Shown here piece after piece: positions 9,055-17,822 of a DNA stretch of 64,000 nt (the stretch's first letter is position 1; each line of letters starts with the position of its first letter). The notes under the pieces are model-generated. The model worked only from the letters and a program-made list of their open reading frames with translations. It had not been told where the DNA came from and made no database searches. The DNA comes from Microcoleus sp. FACHB-672 (GTDB lineage Bacteria > Cyanobacteriota > Cyanobacteriia > Cyanobacteriales > Oscillatoriaceae). Where the stretch lies: positions 62,001 through 126,000 of the forward strand of contig NZ_JACJOU010000017.1 in NCBI RefSeq assembly GCF_014695725.1, given 5' to 3'. The position numbers and the translations under genes are program-made.

Positions 9055-10896
9055 TTATTTTGTTGCGGTAGCCGGCTGAACTGCTGGCTTTTTCTGGCCC
9101 AGCAATCGCTCAACACTCATGGCAGCAACGCCCAACGTTACCAAAACCATGCCAGTAATTTGTTTGCTTTGCAAAGTCTCCTGAATAATCAAAAAGCCAA
9201 ACAAAGCCGTCAACGCCGGCCCGCTGGTGCCAATAATTGAAGCCAACGCCGCACCGGCATAACGGATCGCAAAATTATTTAACAGATAACTAGCCAGGGT
9301 AAACAACCCTAAAACAATCCCACACACGACTAACTGGGGCCACACCCCCGAATCAACCCGCACTGCCAAATTCCTCGGTAAAGGCACGAGCAAACTGATA
9401 CTGCAAAAGATCAAAATCGAGATAAATCCTACCAATGTAAAAGGAATGGGGTGCAGCTTTTTCTGCCCCAACTGCGCCATTAAAACGTAGCCGGCAAAAG
9501 TGAAACCGGCACCCGCTGCCGCAGCGACACCAAGCTGAAGATTTCCCTGGGCACCGCTTTGAAAACTAGGCAGCGCCAAGACGCCTCCGCCCGTAATCAC
9601 AAACATAGCCAAAATGCGAATAATGGTAGGCCGATCACCAAATAGCGCCCAAGAAGCGAACACCGTCACAATTGGGTAAATAAAGAAAATCGTGATCGCA
9701 ATGCCGGTGGGAATATTTCCGATGGCAATATAAATCAGAACTTGAGAGAGAAACAAAAAGAAACCACTGCCGATAACTTTTGCCCACTGAGCACTATCTC
9801 CAGACGAGACAAAACGTTTGATGTCTTGCCACACCTGCGGATAGAGGAACGTTGCCAAAATAGGCATCACAGCGATCACGACAATCGTTCGCAGCAACAG
9901 AATCAATAGCGAATTTCCAAATCCAGGGGTGATAACTCCCGCCAGATCGAAAAGCCCAAAGATTCTGCGACTCGGAAATGCCGGACTCTTGAGAATAATC
10001 TTCAAGCAAACATTAAATAACGACAGCACCATCGAAGATATCAGCGCTAGCACCAAACCCACCTGAATCAAAGATTTTGTCGGCGGGGTTGTTGCGGCTG
10101 CCGGTTGAGCGACAGGTGCCTCCGACACGGGCGGAACTGGTACAACGGACGGTGTTTTTTCGCCTAAGCGATCCAGCACGCCGGTGCTGCTAGAACCTTG
10201 CAGTTGGCCCAATTGAGCCGGCATCGCGCCTTGCAATAGACGCTGGATCTCTTCCTGTGTGAGGTGAGCCGTTGTGTGCAGCGGACTCGCTTCATTTTGG
10301 AGCTGTTCAATCAAACGATTGACCAGTGCCTCCAGAATCACCTCCCCTTGCTGCTGCAAGCTATTCAAGCGGTTGAGCTGTTCGTTCAAGGCGCTGTGAT
10401 TTTGGCCGATCTCCGCTTGCACCGCCTGATAATTCTCCATCAGGGTGCCGTCCATCGATGCCAGCAAGACTCTACTGCCCTTGCGATCATTGCGAGAAGC
10501 AGACGTATCCAAAGTCTGTGCGTTGACTGATGCCTCGCTCAAGGAGTGGCGAAGAGTATCTGCCATCTGGTCAAGCCGAGTTGTCAGGCGCTCTTGCAGT
10601 TGGCTGGCCACAATTTCGGCAAGTTGCTGAGCCAACTGTTGTTGCTGAGCGTTATTTTGCTGGGATATGCCTTCAATTTGCTGCAAACGCAACTGCTGCT
10701 GTTGAATTCGCAGCTTGTCAATATCTTCATTCAGGCGTGATTTTTCCCCCAGCAGCCGCGTGATATCCTGCGCTACCTGAAGAATTAAATCTTGCTGTAG
10801 ATGCTTCAGCTCCTGAGTCACTGCCCTCAGAGCGGTTTCTACTGCCCTAGGATCGCCTGCTGCAAAGTTTTCCGGTCGGTTGTCCAGTGGCCCCAT
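9055..10896 (-). CDS. EamA/DMT transporter fused to long N-terminal coiled coil
   Basis: A 613-residue protein of two very different halves. Residues 1 to about 265 are hydrophilic, rich in Gln, Leu and Glu, and have heptad character (runs such as QQLAQQLAEIVASQLQERL), ending in a Pro/Ala-rich linker. From about residue 275 on, ten or so hydrophobic segments form an EamA (drug/metabolite transporter) module, with features such as PTGIAITIFFIYPIVTVF and a C-terminal AGAALASIIGTSGPALTALFG. The start has an AGAGGT ribosome-binding site 10 bases upstream. Ordinary EamA permeases are about 300 residues, so the coiled-coil half is an addition that may drive oligomerisation or tether a partner. The substrate is unknown. 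Confidence 0.8.
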   Translation of the reverse strand: MGPLDNRPENFAAGDPRAVETALRAVTQELKHLQQDLILQVAQDITRLLGEKSRLNEDIDKLRIQQQQLRLQQIEGISQQNNAQQQQLAQQLAEIVASQLQERLTTRLDQMADTLRHSLSEASVNAQTLDTSASRNDRKGSRVLLASMDGTLMENYQAVQAEIGQNHSALNEQLNRLNSLQQQGEVILEALVNRLIEQLQNEASPLHTTAHLTQEEIQRLLQGAMPAQLGQLQGSSSTGVLDRLGEKTPSVVPVPPVSEAPVAQPAAATTPPTKSLIQVGLVLALISSMVLSLFNVCLKIILKSPAFPSRRIFGLFDLAGVITPGFGNSLLILLLRTIVVIAVMPILATFLYPQVWQDIKRFVSSGDSAQWAKVIGSGFFLFLSQVLIYIAIGNIPTGIAITIFFIYPIVTVFASWALFGDRPTIIRILAMFVITGGGVLALPSFQSGAQGNLQLGVAAAAGAGFTFAGYVLMAQLGQKKLHPIPFTLVGFISILIFCSISLLVPLPRNLAVRVDSGVWPQLVVCGIVLGLFTLASYLLNNFAIRYAGAALASIIGTSGPALTALFGFLIIQETLQSKQITGMVLVTLGVAAMSVERLLGQKKPAVQPATATK

Positions 10897-11337
10897 CAGT
10901 GTTTAACCTCTAGTCTATTGCCGTCAAAGGTTTTAAGTTGGAACTGAATCAGTTTTATCAATGTTGCTATGTATTTTGGCAAATCAAGTCCTAGTTTGGA
11001 CTCAGTACGCCTTAAAGAAATGTGTTTTTCTCTCTCAGACCTCATTTTTGCAGGTTGCTGGAATCATTTTGCCCAACTTTGTAAGAGATGGAACACAAAG
11101 AAAGGCAATTGTGTTACCGTACCAGGTTTGGAAGGTCTCTACTTCTTCAAAATTTATAAATTTTTGCTTGCATGAGGTGCTGGTTTCAAAAATACTTGGC
11201 ACGATTAATGCTATCTGCCACCGGCACTTGCTCAGCAACTGAAGTTGAGATGCTGGCAAGTGCGAACTGTTTGCAGTTGATAATTAAGGCTAAAGCGTGA
11301 TTTTTTTACCGTTTAGGTTTTATGAGGCGATGGCTAC
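10897..11337. other. Intergenic region, no gene recognised
   Basis: A 441-base gap between two minus-strand genes. Short ORFs on both strands overlap one another and have no recognisable composition or ribosome-binding sites. It should contain the promoter of the EamA fusion gene and the 3' end of the phosphate-transporter mRNA. I see no clear terminator or promoter. Confidence 0.55.
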
Positions 11338-12651
11338 CTACAAAATCTGCCGCGCAATGGCAAAAATGCCGGCACCTAAACCGGCGGCAATTGGCACGGT
11401 AATTACCCAGGCTAAGAAAATTCCCTGAATAGTTTGGAAGCGAATGGGAGTGTGAGAGCCGGTTTTGGACAAGCTTTGGACAAGCCCAATTCCTATAACC
11501 CCGCCGACAAGAGCGTGAGAAGTCGAAACCGGCATCCCTAACCGGGAGGCGATTAAAACTGTGGTGGCGGTGGCTAATTCAGCGCAGAAACCCCCACTTG
11601 GCTGTAGTGCAATGATGTCTTCCCCGACTGTGGTAATCACTTTTTTCCCCAACACAGCTAACCCGGCAACGATGCCGGCTCCCCCCAGCACTAAAATCCA
11701 CAAAGGGACGGTAAACCCGGCTGCGGGAACAGAGCCGGTGTTGCGAATGTAAGCAATTGCCGCTAAGGGTGCCACAGCATTACCCACATCATTCGATCCG
11801 TGGGCGAAGGCGACGAAGCAGGCGCTCAAGATTTGAAACCGTGCTAACTGTCGTTCAACAGTGAGTGCTGAGTTGGATGAGGCAAGAGGAGGTTCAGTCG
11901 TCGAAGGTGAGTTTAAAGTTTCTGCGGTTTTTGCTTTTGCCTTTTCTAGCTGTGCCCAACTATTTAATGTCAGCAAAACTGCCGCACCGGCACCGATCGC
12001 CAAAGGCAAATCATGGGCGGGAATATTTAAACCGAAACGGTTGACGATCCAAGCGTGGACAGGGGCGCTCAGTGTGGGCAGTACAAGGACCCCAAATACT
12101 CCCAGCAGTGCTGAACTCAGCCAGGGAATCCACTCGCGTAGCTGCTGCATCGGCTCACTGCCATCGAGAATCCAGCGTTTGACGGCGCTGTAGAAGCCGG
12201 CGGCAATGATGCCACTCACGAAGGGTGTTGCGATCCAGGTGAGGGAAATTATGCGAATATCTGACCAGTTAACCGCACCCACACCGGCTGCTACCCAGGT
12301 GAAGCCGGCAATTGCGCCAACCACGGCATGGGAGGAAGAAACTGGCCACCCCCGGCTGGTTGCAACTTGCACCCACAATCCGCAGGCGAGCATGACTGAA
12401 ACCATGCCGGTGAGAAGGACGGTTGGCTGGGCGGCAAATACTGCAGGATCAACGATTTGAGTGGCGATGGTGCTGGAGACGCTTTGGCCAAATAAGACAG
12501 CGCCGGTGAATTCTAAGATGCCGGCAACGACGAGCGCTTGCCGCAGGGTCAGTGCTTTTGACCCCACAGAGGTTCCCATCGAGTTGGCTACATCGTTTGC
12601 CCCCAGGTTCCAGGCAACATAAAAGGCGAGCAGTGGTAGCAAAACAGCCAT
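11338..12651 (-). CDS. pitA: PiT family inorganic phosphate transporter
   Basis: A 437-residue membrane protein with the duplicated PHO4 signature: GANDVANSMGTSVGSKALT near residue 18 and HGSNDVGNAVAPLAA near 285. Each copy sits in a membrane-rich half, with a hydrophilic loop between (about residues 235-275). PiT proteins move phosphate, often as a metal-phosphate, by proton or cation symport across the inner membrane. Further conserved patches are SSSHAVVGAIAGF and VSTSHALVGGVIGIG. The gene is divergent from rplS. No Pho box (direct-repeat CTTAACC type) was recognised upstream. Family assignment is secure; the ion coupled is not visible. Confidence 0.92.
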   Translation of the reverse strand: MAVLLPLLAFYVAWNLGANDVANSMGTSVGSKALTLRQALVVAGILEFTGAVLFGQSVSSTIATQIVDPAVFAAQPTVLLTGMVSVMLACGLWVQVATSRGWPVSSSHAVVGAIAGFTWVAAGVGAVNWSDIRIISLTWIATPFVSGIIAAGFYSAVKRWILDGSEPMQQLREWIPWLSSALLGVFGVLVLPTLSAPVHAWIVNRFGLNIPAHDLPLAIGAGAAVLLTLNSWAQLEKAKAKTAETLNSPSTTEPPLASSNSALTVERQLARFQILSACFVAFAHGSNDVGNAVAPLAAIAYIRNTGSVPAAGFTVPLWILVLGGAGIVAGLAVLGKKVITTVGEDIIALQPSGGFCAELATATTVLIASRLGMPVSTSHALVGGVIGIGLVQSLSKTGSHTPIRFQTIQGIFLAWVITVPIAAGLGAGIFAIARQIL

Positions 12652-12791
12652 ATCGATTTTAGGGGTTCAGATTGGGGATTAATGAATGAACTCTCTAAAT
12701 ATGATACGGTTTCAATTGCTGGCCTTTATTTGATCAATCCTTCTAATTCTTCGGATTGTATCTGTTCAGTCTTTCTCAAGTTCCTTAGGTC

Positions 12792-12834
12792 GGCCCATTG
12801 TCCAGCTCTTGTGTCTGGAGCGTCCTACCGGGCC
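12792..12834 (+). promoter_or_regulatory. Possible structured leader of rplS
   Basis: GGCCC (12792-12796) can pair with GGGCC (12830-12834), enclosing CCAG/CTGG pairing. This stem-loop lies about 90 bases before the rplS start codon. Ribosomal protein genes often use such leaders for feedback. No match to a named element is claimed. Confidence 0.3.
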
Positions 12835-12922
12835 ATTAACTCTTCTGAAATATTTCAGAAATCTTCTAGACTTCTTGGCAGCGCTCGATGTAATATAAGA
12901 AATTGTGAGTTTTTTAAGCGAT

Positions 12923-13285
12923 ATGAACGCTGAAGCGATTATCCGCTCGATAGAATCAGAGCATTTAAAATCGAATCTGCCAAACATTAACGTTGGCGAC
13001 ACCGTCAAAGTTGGCGTAAAAATTCGAGAAGGCGGAAAAGAAAGGGTTCAGCCCTACGAAGGAACCGTGATTGCCAGACGTAACGGTGGCATCAGCGAAA
13101 CCATCACGGTGCGGAAAGTTTTCCAAGGTGTTGGCGTTGAGCGTGTATTTCTCCTCCATTCCCCCAGAATTGAGAGCATACAAATTTTGCGTCGCAGTAA
13201 GGTACGTCGTGCTAAACTGTATTACCTTCGTGATCGCGTTGGTAAGGCAACCAGACTCAAGCAGCGGTTTGATCGGCCTTTTTAG
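12923..13285 (+). CDS. rplS: 50S ribosomal protein L19
   Basis: Encodes L19, about 120 residues, which helps form the 30S-50S interface. The sequence is the characteristic cyanobacterial L19, for example [27 protein letters not shown] and [15 protein letters not shown] longer reading from a GTG at 12905 adds six residues. I choose the ATG at 12923 because family members start MNA-(E/Q)-xIIRSIE. tRNA-Trp follows 87 bases downstream and the secE-nusG-rpl cluster comes after that, the common cyanobacterial arrangement. Confidence 0.95.
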   Translation: MNAEAIIRSIESEHLKSNLPNINVGDTVKVGVKIREGGKERVQPYEGTVIARRNGGISETITVRKVFQGVGVERVFLLHSPRIESIQILRRSKVRRAKLYYLRDRVGKATRLKQRFDRPF

Positions 13286-13372
13286 TTTGAATTCAAGCTT
13301 GGCAGTCTGGCAATTAATGCCGGAATGCGTTAATATAAAAAACGCGAAGGGTAAATGCCAAGCTCAAGCTGT

Positions 13373-13445
13373 GCGCTCTTAGTTCAGTTGGTAGAACGCA
13401 GGTCTCCAAAACCTGATGTCGGGGGTTCAAGTCCTCCAGGGCGCG
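13373..13445 (+). tRNA. trnW: tRNA-Trp (CCA)
   Basis: A full cloverleaf of 73 bases. Acceptor stem GCGCTCT / AGGGCGC has a G discriminator. The D arm is GTTC-AGTTGGTA-GAAC. Anticodon stem CAGGT/ACCTG encloses loop CTCCAAA, giving anticodon CCA. T arm is GGGGG-TTCAAGT-CCTCC. The CCA end is not encoded. It lies between rplS and secE, as in many cyanobacteria. Confidence 0.97.
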
Positions 13446-13984
13446 CTGAACGATTCTCATAAAAGTTCTGCCCGAAAGTGTCTCGATAGCTGTTAAGTTA
13501 GCGTCAGAAGAGTAAGCTTTCGGGTAGCCTTATTGTGAGGGTGGTTCAAACGAGAGGGAAGGCATCCGTCTCTCAAGGTCGCAGGTGGGTGAAACTCGGA
13601 TCAACAGCCAGTCGCCATACCTGACAATAGAAGCAAAGAGAAGATAGTCGCGATCAAGCGTTGCGATATAATTCAAAAAGTAACTCCTGCCGGCTCACAG
13701 AGTACAAGGTGACAAGAAACTAGCATCCAAGAGTTGGCGCTAGCCGGCGTTAAACAAGGACTGTAGAAAACTCATTTGTACTCAGTGAAGTAAAAAACCG
13801 AAACCTGAGTCAAGTTAACTAGACTTTTCTTAGGCAGGGGCGAGCTTGTACAAAAAAAACAGGTTTCTAGGTTCCTGGCCTTAAGGCAGTTAAAAACCAA
13901 GCGATCAACCATTAACGGAGGGCGGCAATTTCCCTGAGTGCTAACCGTAATAGGTAGGAACGAAGGCTGCATTGCCGCAATGAG
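13446..13984 (+). other. Long structured gap between trnW and secE
   Basis: A 539-base stretch with no plausible gene on the plus strand. The minus-strand ORF through it runs antisense into secE and looks accidental. Several stems can be drawn: CCCGAAAG (13471-13478) with CTTTCGGG (13517-13524), and GAGAGGGA with the following TCTCTC near 13550-13580. A TATAAT lies at 13667-13672, with only a poor -35 before it. It is probably a long 5' leader and promoter region for the secE operon, or it may encode a small RNA. Confidence 0.45.
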
Positions 13985-14212
13985 ATGGCCAAGAAAAACG
14001 AAGCAGAAGTACAGCAAAATCCCCCCACAGGGTTTAATCTCAGAACCTTTTTTGAAGAAACAAAAGAGGAACTGGGAAAAGTCGTTTGGCCCTCCAGGCA
14101 GCAATTGATTAGTGAATCGCTTGCCGTTCTTTTGATGGTAACTCTTGCGGCAACTTTCATCTACCTGGTGGATAACTTGTTTAATTGGGCAGCTACACAG
14201 GTGTTTAGATGA
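13985..14212 (+). CDS. secE: Preprotein translocase subunit SecE
   Basis: A 75-residue protein with the SecE signature: a hydrophilic amphipathic stretch FFEETKEELGKVVWPSRQQ (about residues 22-40), then a single transmembrane helix (about 47-70). SecE clamps the SecY channel in the thylakoid and plasma membranes. Its stop codon overlaps the nusG start by four bases (ATGA), so the two are translationally coupled. Length and position before nusG are standard. Confidence 0.95.
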   Translation: MAKKNEAEVQQNPPTGFNLRTFFEETKEELGKVVWPSRQQLISESLAVLLMVTLAATFIYLVDNLFNWAATQVFR

Positions 14213-14847
14213 GTTTTGCATCAGACGAATCGGGTTATTCAACACAACAGGAAGAAACGACAGATTCAGCTGCGCCTTCTGAAACAGAGGCGCGTTGGTA
14301 TGCGGTTCAAGTCGCATCTGGCTGTGAAAAGCGGGTGAAGGCTAACCTGGAACAGCGCATTCAAACGCTGGATGTTGCTGACCGGATTTTTCAGATTGAA
14401 ATCCCGCAGGCACGAGCGATCAAAATCCGCAAGGATGGTTCGCGAGCAGATGGAGAAGAAAAAGTTTTCCCTGGCTATGTGCTCGTCAAGATGATGATGG
14501 ATGATGACAGCTGGCAGGTTGTCAAAAACACCCCAAATGTGATTAACTTTGTCGGGGCAGAGCAAAAACGTCGCTACGGGCGCGGACGCGGGCACGTAAA
14601 ACCGATGCCGCTAAGCTTCTCGGAAGTTCAACGCATTTTCAGACAAGCTGAAGAACAAATGCCGGTTGTGAAAATCAACATGGCAGTGGGCGACAAAGTT
14701 GTGGTGCTTTCCGGTCCCTTCAAAGAATTTGAAGGCGAGGTGATTGAAGTGAGTCCAGAACGCAGCAAACTGAAAGTGCTGCTGTCGATCTTTGGACGCG
14801 ACACGCCGGTAGAATTGGAGTTCAATCAGGTTCAGAAACAGAGCTGA
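14209..14847 (+). CDS. nusG: Transcription termination/antitermination factor NusG
   Basis: A 212-residue protein. The NGN domain (about residues 28-145) begins ARWYAVQVASGCEKRVK and includes VFPGYVLVKM and VKNTPNVINFVG. The C-terminal KOW domain (about 155-210) begins VGDKVVVLSGPFKEFEG. NusG binds RNA polymerase to control pausing and links it to Rho or ribosomal protein S10. A 25-residue acidic, Ser/Thr-rich N-terminal extension precedes the NGN domain. It overlaps secE by four bases and lies seven bases before rplK. Confidence 0.96.
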   Translation: MSFASDESGYSTQQEETTDSAAPSETEARWYAVQVASGCEKRVKANLEQRIQTLDVADRIFQIEIPQARAIKIRKDGSRADGEEKVFPGYVLVKMMMDDDSWQVVKNTPNVINFVGAEQKRRYGRGRGHVKPMPLSFSEVQRIFRQAEEQMPVVKINMAVGDKVVVLSGPFKEFEGEVIEVSPERSKLKVLLSIFGRDTPVELEFNQVQKQS

Positions 14848-14854
14848 TAGATAG

Positions 14855-15280
14855 ATGGCAAAGAAAGTTGTTGCGGTCATTAAGTTGGCCATCACGGCGG
14901 GGAAAGCCAATCCGGCTCCTCCGATTGGGCCAGCCCTGGGTCAGCACGGCGTTAATATTATGATGTTCTGCAAAGAATATAACGCCAGAACATCTGACCA
15001 AGTAGGTCTGGTCGTGCCGGTAGAAATTTCTGTCTATGAAGACCGCAGTTTCACCTTTATACTGAAGACCCCACCGGCTTCAGTGCTCATTCGTAAGGCA
15101 GCCGGCATCGAACGCGGTTCAGGCGAACCGAACCGTAAGAAAGTTGGGTCGATTACGCGAGCACAGCTACGCGAAATCGCCGAAACTAAAATGCCGGATC
15201 TTAACGCCAACGATGTTGAAGCTGCAATGAAAATTGTGGAAGGAACCGCTCGCAATATGGGCGTTGGGGTTGCTGATTAG
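14855..15280 (+). CDS. rplK: 50S ribosomal protein L11
   Basis: Encodes L11, 141 residues, part of the GTPase-associated centre at the stalk base. Signatures include [19 protein letters not shown] at the N-terminal domain and the RNA-binding C-terminal domain ending ARNMGVGV. It is seven bases from nusG and clearly in the same operon. Length is the family norm. Confidence 0.97.
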   Translation: MAKKVVAVIKLAITAGKANPAPPIGPALGQHGVNIMMFCKEYNARTSDQVGLVVPVEISVYEDRSFTFILKTPPASVLIRKAAGIERGSGEPNRKKVGSITRAQLREIAETKMPDLNANDVEAAMKIVEGTARNMGVGVAD

Positions 15281-15398
15281 GCGATTTTCAATTTAGGTAG
15301 CGAATCAATCGGCGCACCCGCGCATCCTTGTATTGTTTCGCGAATTACCCACTATCGGGGGAGAGGCAAGACCTCGTGATTAACCCCAGGAGAGACAA

Positions 15399-16115
15399 AT
15401 GGCGAAAAAACTATCGCGTCGATTACAAGAACTCACAAGGAAGGTCGAAGATCGGCCTTATGAACCGTCAGAAGCAATCCGGCTGTTGAAGGAAACTGCT
15501 ACGGCCAAGTTTTCTGAATCTGCGGAAGCTCATATTCGGTTAGGTATTGACCCCAAGTATACAGACCAACAGCTACGGACAACAGTCGCGCTGCCCAAGG
15601 GAACAGGTCAAACGGTTCGGGTAGCTGTGATTGCCCGGGGGGAAAAAGTTACGGAAGCCTCCAGCGCCGGCGCAGATGTAGTTGGTTCTGAGGAACTGAT
15701 TGACGAAATCCAAAAAGGCCGGATGGACTTTGATAAACTGATTGCGACCCCGGATGTAATGCCGCAGGTGGCAAAACTCGGTAAGCTATTAGGGCCACGC
15801 GGTTTGATGCCATCCCCAAAAGGTGGTACAGTAACTTTCGATCTTGCCGGCGCAATTGCAGAGTTCAAAGCTGGTAAACTAGAGTTTCGTGCAGACCGCA
15901 CCGGCATTGTTCACATCTTGTTCGGTAAGGCTTCTTTTACCCCAGAAGACCTGCTGTTGAACTTGAAGGCCGTGCAAGAGTGCATAGACCGCAATCGCCC
16001 AGCAGGTGCGAAAGGTCGGTATTGGCGCACTGTGTATATATCCGCCACAATGGGTCCATCGATTCAAGTCGATATCAGCACCTTGCGCGATATAAAAATG
16101 AATGACGCAGCCTAG
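15399..16115 (+). CDS. rplA: 50S ribosomal protein L1
   Basis: Encodes L1, 238 residues, the protein of the mobile L1 stalk near the E site. Recognisable parts are [19 protein letters not shown] in the second domain and the N-terminal RIDPKY-type stretch (here [19 protein letters not shown]). A strong AGGAGAG ribosome-binding site lies six bases before the ATG. In other bacteria L1 represses its own operon by binding the mRNA; the 118-base gap to rplK could hold such a site, but I cannot define it. Confidence 0.96.
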   Translation: MAKKLSRRLQELTRKVEDRPYEPSEAIRLLKETATAKFSESAEAHIRLGIDPKYTDQQLRTTVALPKGTGQTVRVAVIARGEKVTEASSAGADVVGSEELIDEIQKGRMDFDKLIATPDVMPQVAKLGKLLGPRGLMPSPKGGTVTFDLAGAIAEFKAGKLEFRADRTGIVHILFGKASFTPEDLLLNLKAVQECIDRNRPAGAKGRYWRTVYISATMGPSIQVDISTLRDIKMNDAA

Positions 16116-16424
16116 GAAAAGTTTAAATTTTGGGTGTTGAATTGTGAATGAATTCAATATTCAAAATTGACAACTCAACACAAATTAAATAGGCGATCTC
16201 CAGAGACAGCAGGAGCCAATGGCTTAATTTCCTGCCGAGGTTTGCGCCCTAAACTCCTGAATGGCCAATGTTGTGGCTTTTACCAACATGGAATTAGGAG
16301 TGTGGGTAACCCCGGCAGAATGTCCGGGGTTTTTGATTGGTTGGTTTGAAAGACGAAGAATGAATTTTAATTTCTGACTTTTGACTTTCTGCCAACGTTA
16401 CCCAGTTAAGGAGGTGAAAGAACA
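16116..16424 (+). promoter_or_regulatory. L10-type leader of rplJ-rplL
   Basis: A 309-base non-coding leader between rplA and rplJ. It contains paired segments around 16200-16300 (for example AGGAGCCAATGG versus later AGGAG and TGGCC stretches) and ends in a strong hairpin with a U-run (16310-16334). L10 leaders elsewhere bind the L10(L7/L12)4 complex to control rplJ-rplL. Position and architecture support that class, but the exact L10-binding fold was not worked out. Confidence 0.6.
16310..16334 (+). terminator. Attenuator hairpin in the rplJ leader
   Basis: CCCCGG (16310-16315) pairs with CCGGGG (16324-16329) and is followed by TTTTT (16330-16334). It lies 90 bases before rplJ and well after rplA, as expected of an attenuator that lets L10 and L7/L12 adjust their own expression, or of a partial terminator for the upstream mRNA. 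Confidence 0.75.
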
Positions 16425-16973
16425 GTGGGTAGAACATACGCAGAAAAAAATGCGGCGATTGCTGAACTCAAAGAAAATTTGAGTCAGTCTCAAATCGCAA
16501 TTGTGATTGACTACAAAGGACTCTCTGTAGCTGAAATCACAGATTTGCGAAGACGGCTTCGCCCCACCGGCACGACTTGCAAAGTCACCAAAAACACGTT
16601 GATGGGACTTGCAGTTGACGGTGACGACAACTGGCAACCGATGCAGGAATTGCTCAAGGGTTCATCCGCTTTTCTGCTCGTTAAAGAAGATATCAGCGGG
16701 GCGATTAAAGCTTACCAAGACTTCCAAAAAGCGAGTAAGAAAACTGAACTTCGCGGTGGCGTCATGGATGGACGGCTTCTGAGTGAAGCCGATCTTAAAG
16801 CCATTTCGGATCTGCCATCTAAAGAACAGCTCATCGCCCAAATTGCCGGCGCTATCAATGGCTTGGCGACGAAACTTGCTGTGGGGATCAACGAAGTTCC
16901 ATCTTCCCTGGCCCGCGCTCTTCAAGCTGTGTCCGACAAGGAAAACAAGGAAGACAATCAAGAAGCCGCTTAG
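16425..16973 (+). CDS. rplJ: 50S ribosomal protein L10
   Basis: Encodes L10, 182 residues, the stalk base on which L7/L12 dimers sit. It starts with GTG at 16425, supported by AAGGAGG eleven bases upstream. The N-terminal RNA-binding domain contains VIDYKGLSVAEITDLRR and CKVTKNTLMGLA; the C-terminal helix (VGINEVPSSLARALQAV) binds L7/L12. rplL follows after 137 bases. Confidence 0.96.
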   Translation: MGRTYAEKNAAIAELKENLSQSQIAIVIDYKGLSVAEITDLRRRLRPTGTTCKVTKNTLMGLAVDGDDNWQPMQELLKGSSAFLLVKEDISGAIKAYQDFQKASKKTELRGGVMDGRLLSEADLKAISDLPSKEQLIAQIAGAINGLATKLAVGINEVPSSLARALQAVSDKENKEDNQEAA

Positions 16974-17110
16974 TTTTCAGCTATCCGGTTTCTGTCTAAA
17001 GCTTTGCTACTCGTTAATTGGGTGAACTAAGGCAATCCATTAGCACTCAACCCTTAGCGAATCGCAAAAAAAAATGACCACTGACTTACAAAAACTAAAG
17101 GAGTTAAGCA

Positions 17111-17506
17111 ATGTCTGCAACAACTGATGAAATTTTGGAGAAATTGAAATCTCTGACTCTGCTGGAAGCCTCTGAACTCGTCAAGCAAATTGAAGAAGCG
17201 TTCGGCGTTAGCGCCGCCGCACCGGCTGGCGGGATGATGATGATGGCACCTGGAGCTGCTGCTGCTGCTCCCGCCGAAGAAGTGGAAGAGCAAACCGAGT
17301 TCAGTGTCATCCTTGAAGAAGTCCCTGCCGATAAGAAGATTTCTGTACTAAAGGTTGTGCGGACACTCACCGGCTTAGGCTTGAAAGAAGCCAAAGACTT
17401 GGTGGAATCTACGCCCAAGCCGGTTAAGGAAGGCGTTGCCAAGGATGCCGCTGAAGACGCGAAGAAGCAGCTTGAAGAATCTGGCGCAAAAGTGTCCATC
17501 AAGTAA
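17111..17506 (+). CDS. rplL: 50S ribosomal protein L7/L12
   Basis: Encodes L7/L12, 131 residues, the flexible stalk protein that recruits translation GTPases. The N-terminal dimerisation domain ([19 protein letters not shown]) is followed by an Ala/Met-rich hinge with a run of four methionines (GGMMMMAPG) and the C-terminal domain ([26 protein letters not shown]). An AAAGGAG site precedes the ATG. A strong terminator lies 150 bases downstream. Confidence 0.97.
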   Translation: MSATTDEILEKLKSLTLLEASELVKQIEEAFGVSAAAPAGGMMMMAPGAAAAAPAEEVEEQTEFSVILEEVPADKKISVLKVVRTLTGLGLKEAKDLVESTPKPVKEGVAKDAAEDAKKQLEESGAKVSIK

Positions 17507-17822
17507 TTTCAACCGCTTTGCCCTTTAAAATTTCCGTGCTTCCTTTCACTAGGGAAAGAAAGAGAAGATGTAGTGAAAACCTATCATCTTCTTTGAAGAA
17601 CAGTACGAGAAAAATTTGAAGTGGCGAATCAATACTCAGTTGGGTTTTAAATCAAGGAGTCTCTATGAGGCTCCTTTTTTTCTGATGAGTCGAAAGGATA
17701 AAGAAATATGAGTTGATTTAGTGCAGTTAACCGATGAAAACTTATAAAAACTTTTAAAACAGTTGTTTCAAATTGCTAGACCCTTAAAAGATCAGGATTA
17801 CCGGCATTCTTAACCCAGGAAC
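17507..17822 (+). other. 3' region of the ribosomal protein operon
   Basis: A 316-base non-coding stretch between convergent rplL and the receiver-kinase gene. It contains the rplL terminator (17654-17681). The rest is AT-rich without features. Confidence 0.6.
17654..17681 (+). terminator. Intrinsic terminator after rplL
   Basis: AAGGAGTCTC pairs with GAGGCTCCTT across a TAT loop (ten pairs including one G-U) and runs straight into seven T residues. It is a classical Rho-independent terminator for the rplJ-rplL transcript. Confidence 0.9.

Noticed and set aside
10961-11259. Three overlapping short ORFs between the EamA fusion and PiT genes
   Set aside because: They contradict each other and show no conserved motif; treated as non-coding.
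13772-14317. 181-codon minus-strand ORF over secE and the start of nusG
   Set aside because: It is antisense to two certain genes and has no family-like motif.
15105-15131. RGSG-like stretch (ERGSGEPN) in ribosomal protein L11
   Set aside because: It reads RGSGE, not RGSGR, and is an ordinary conserved part of L11.
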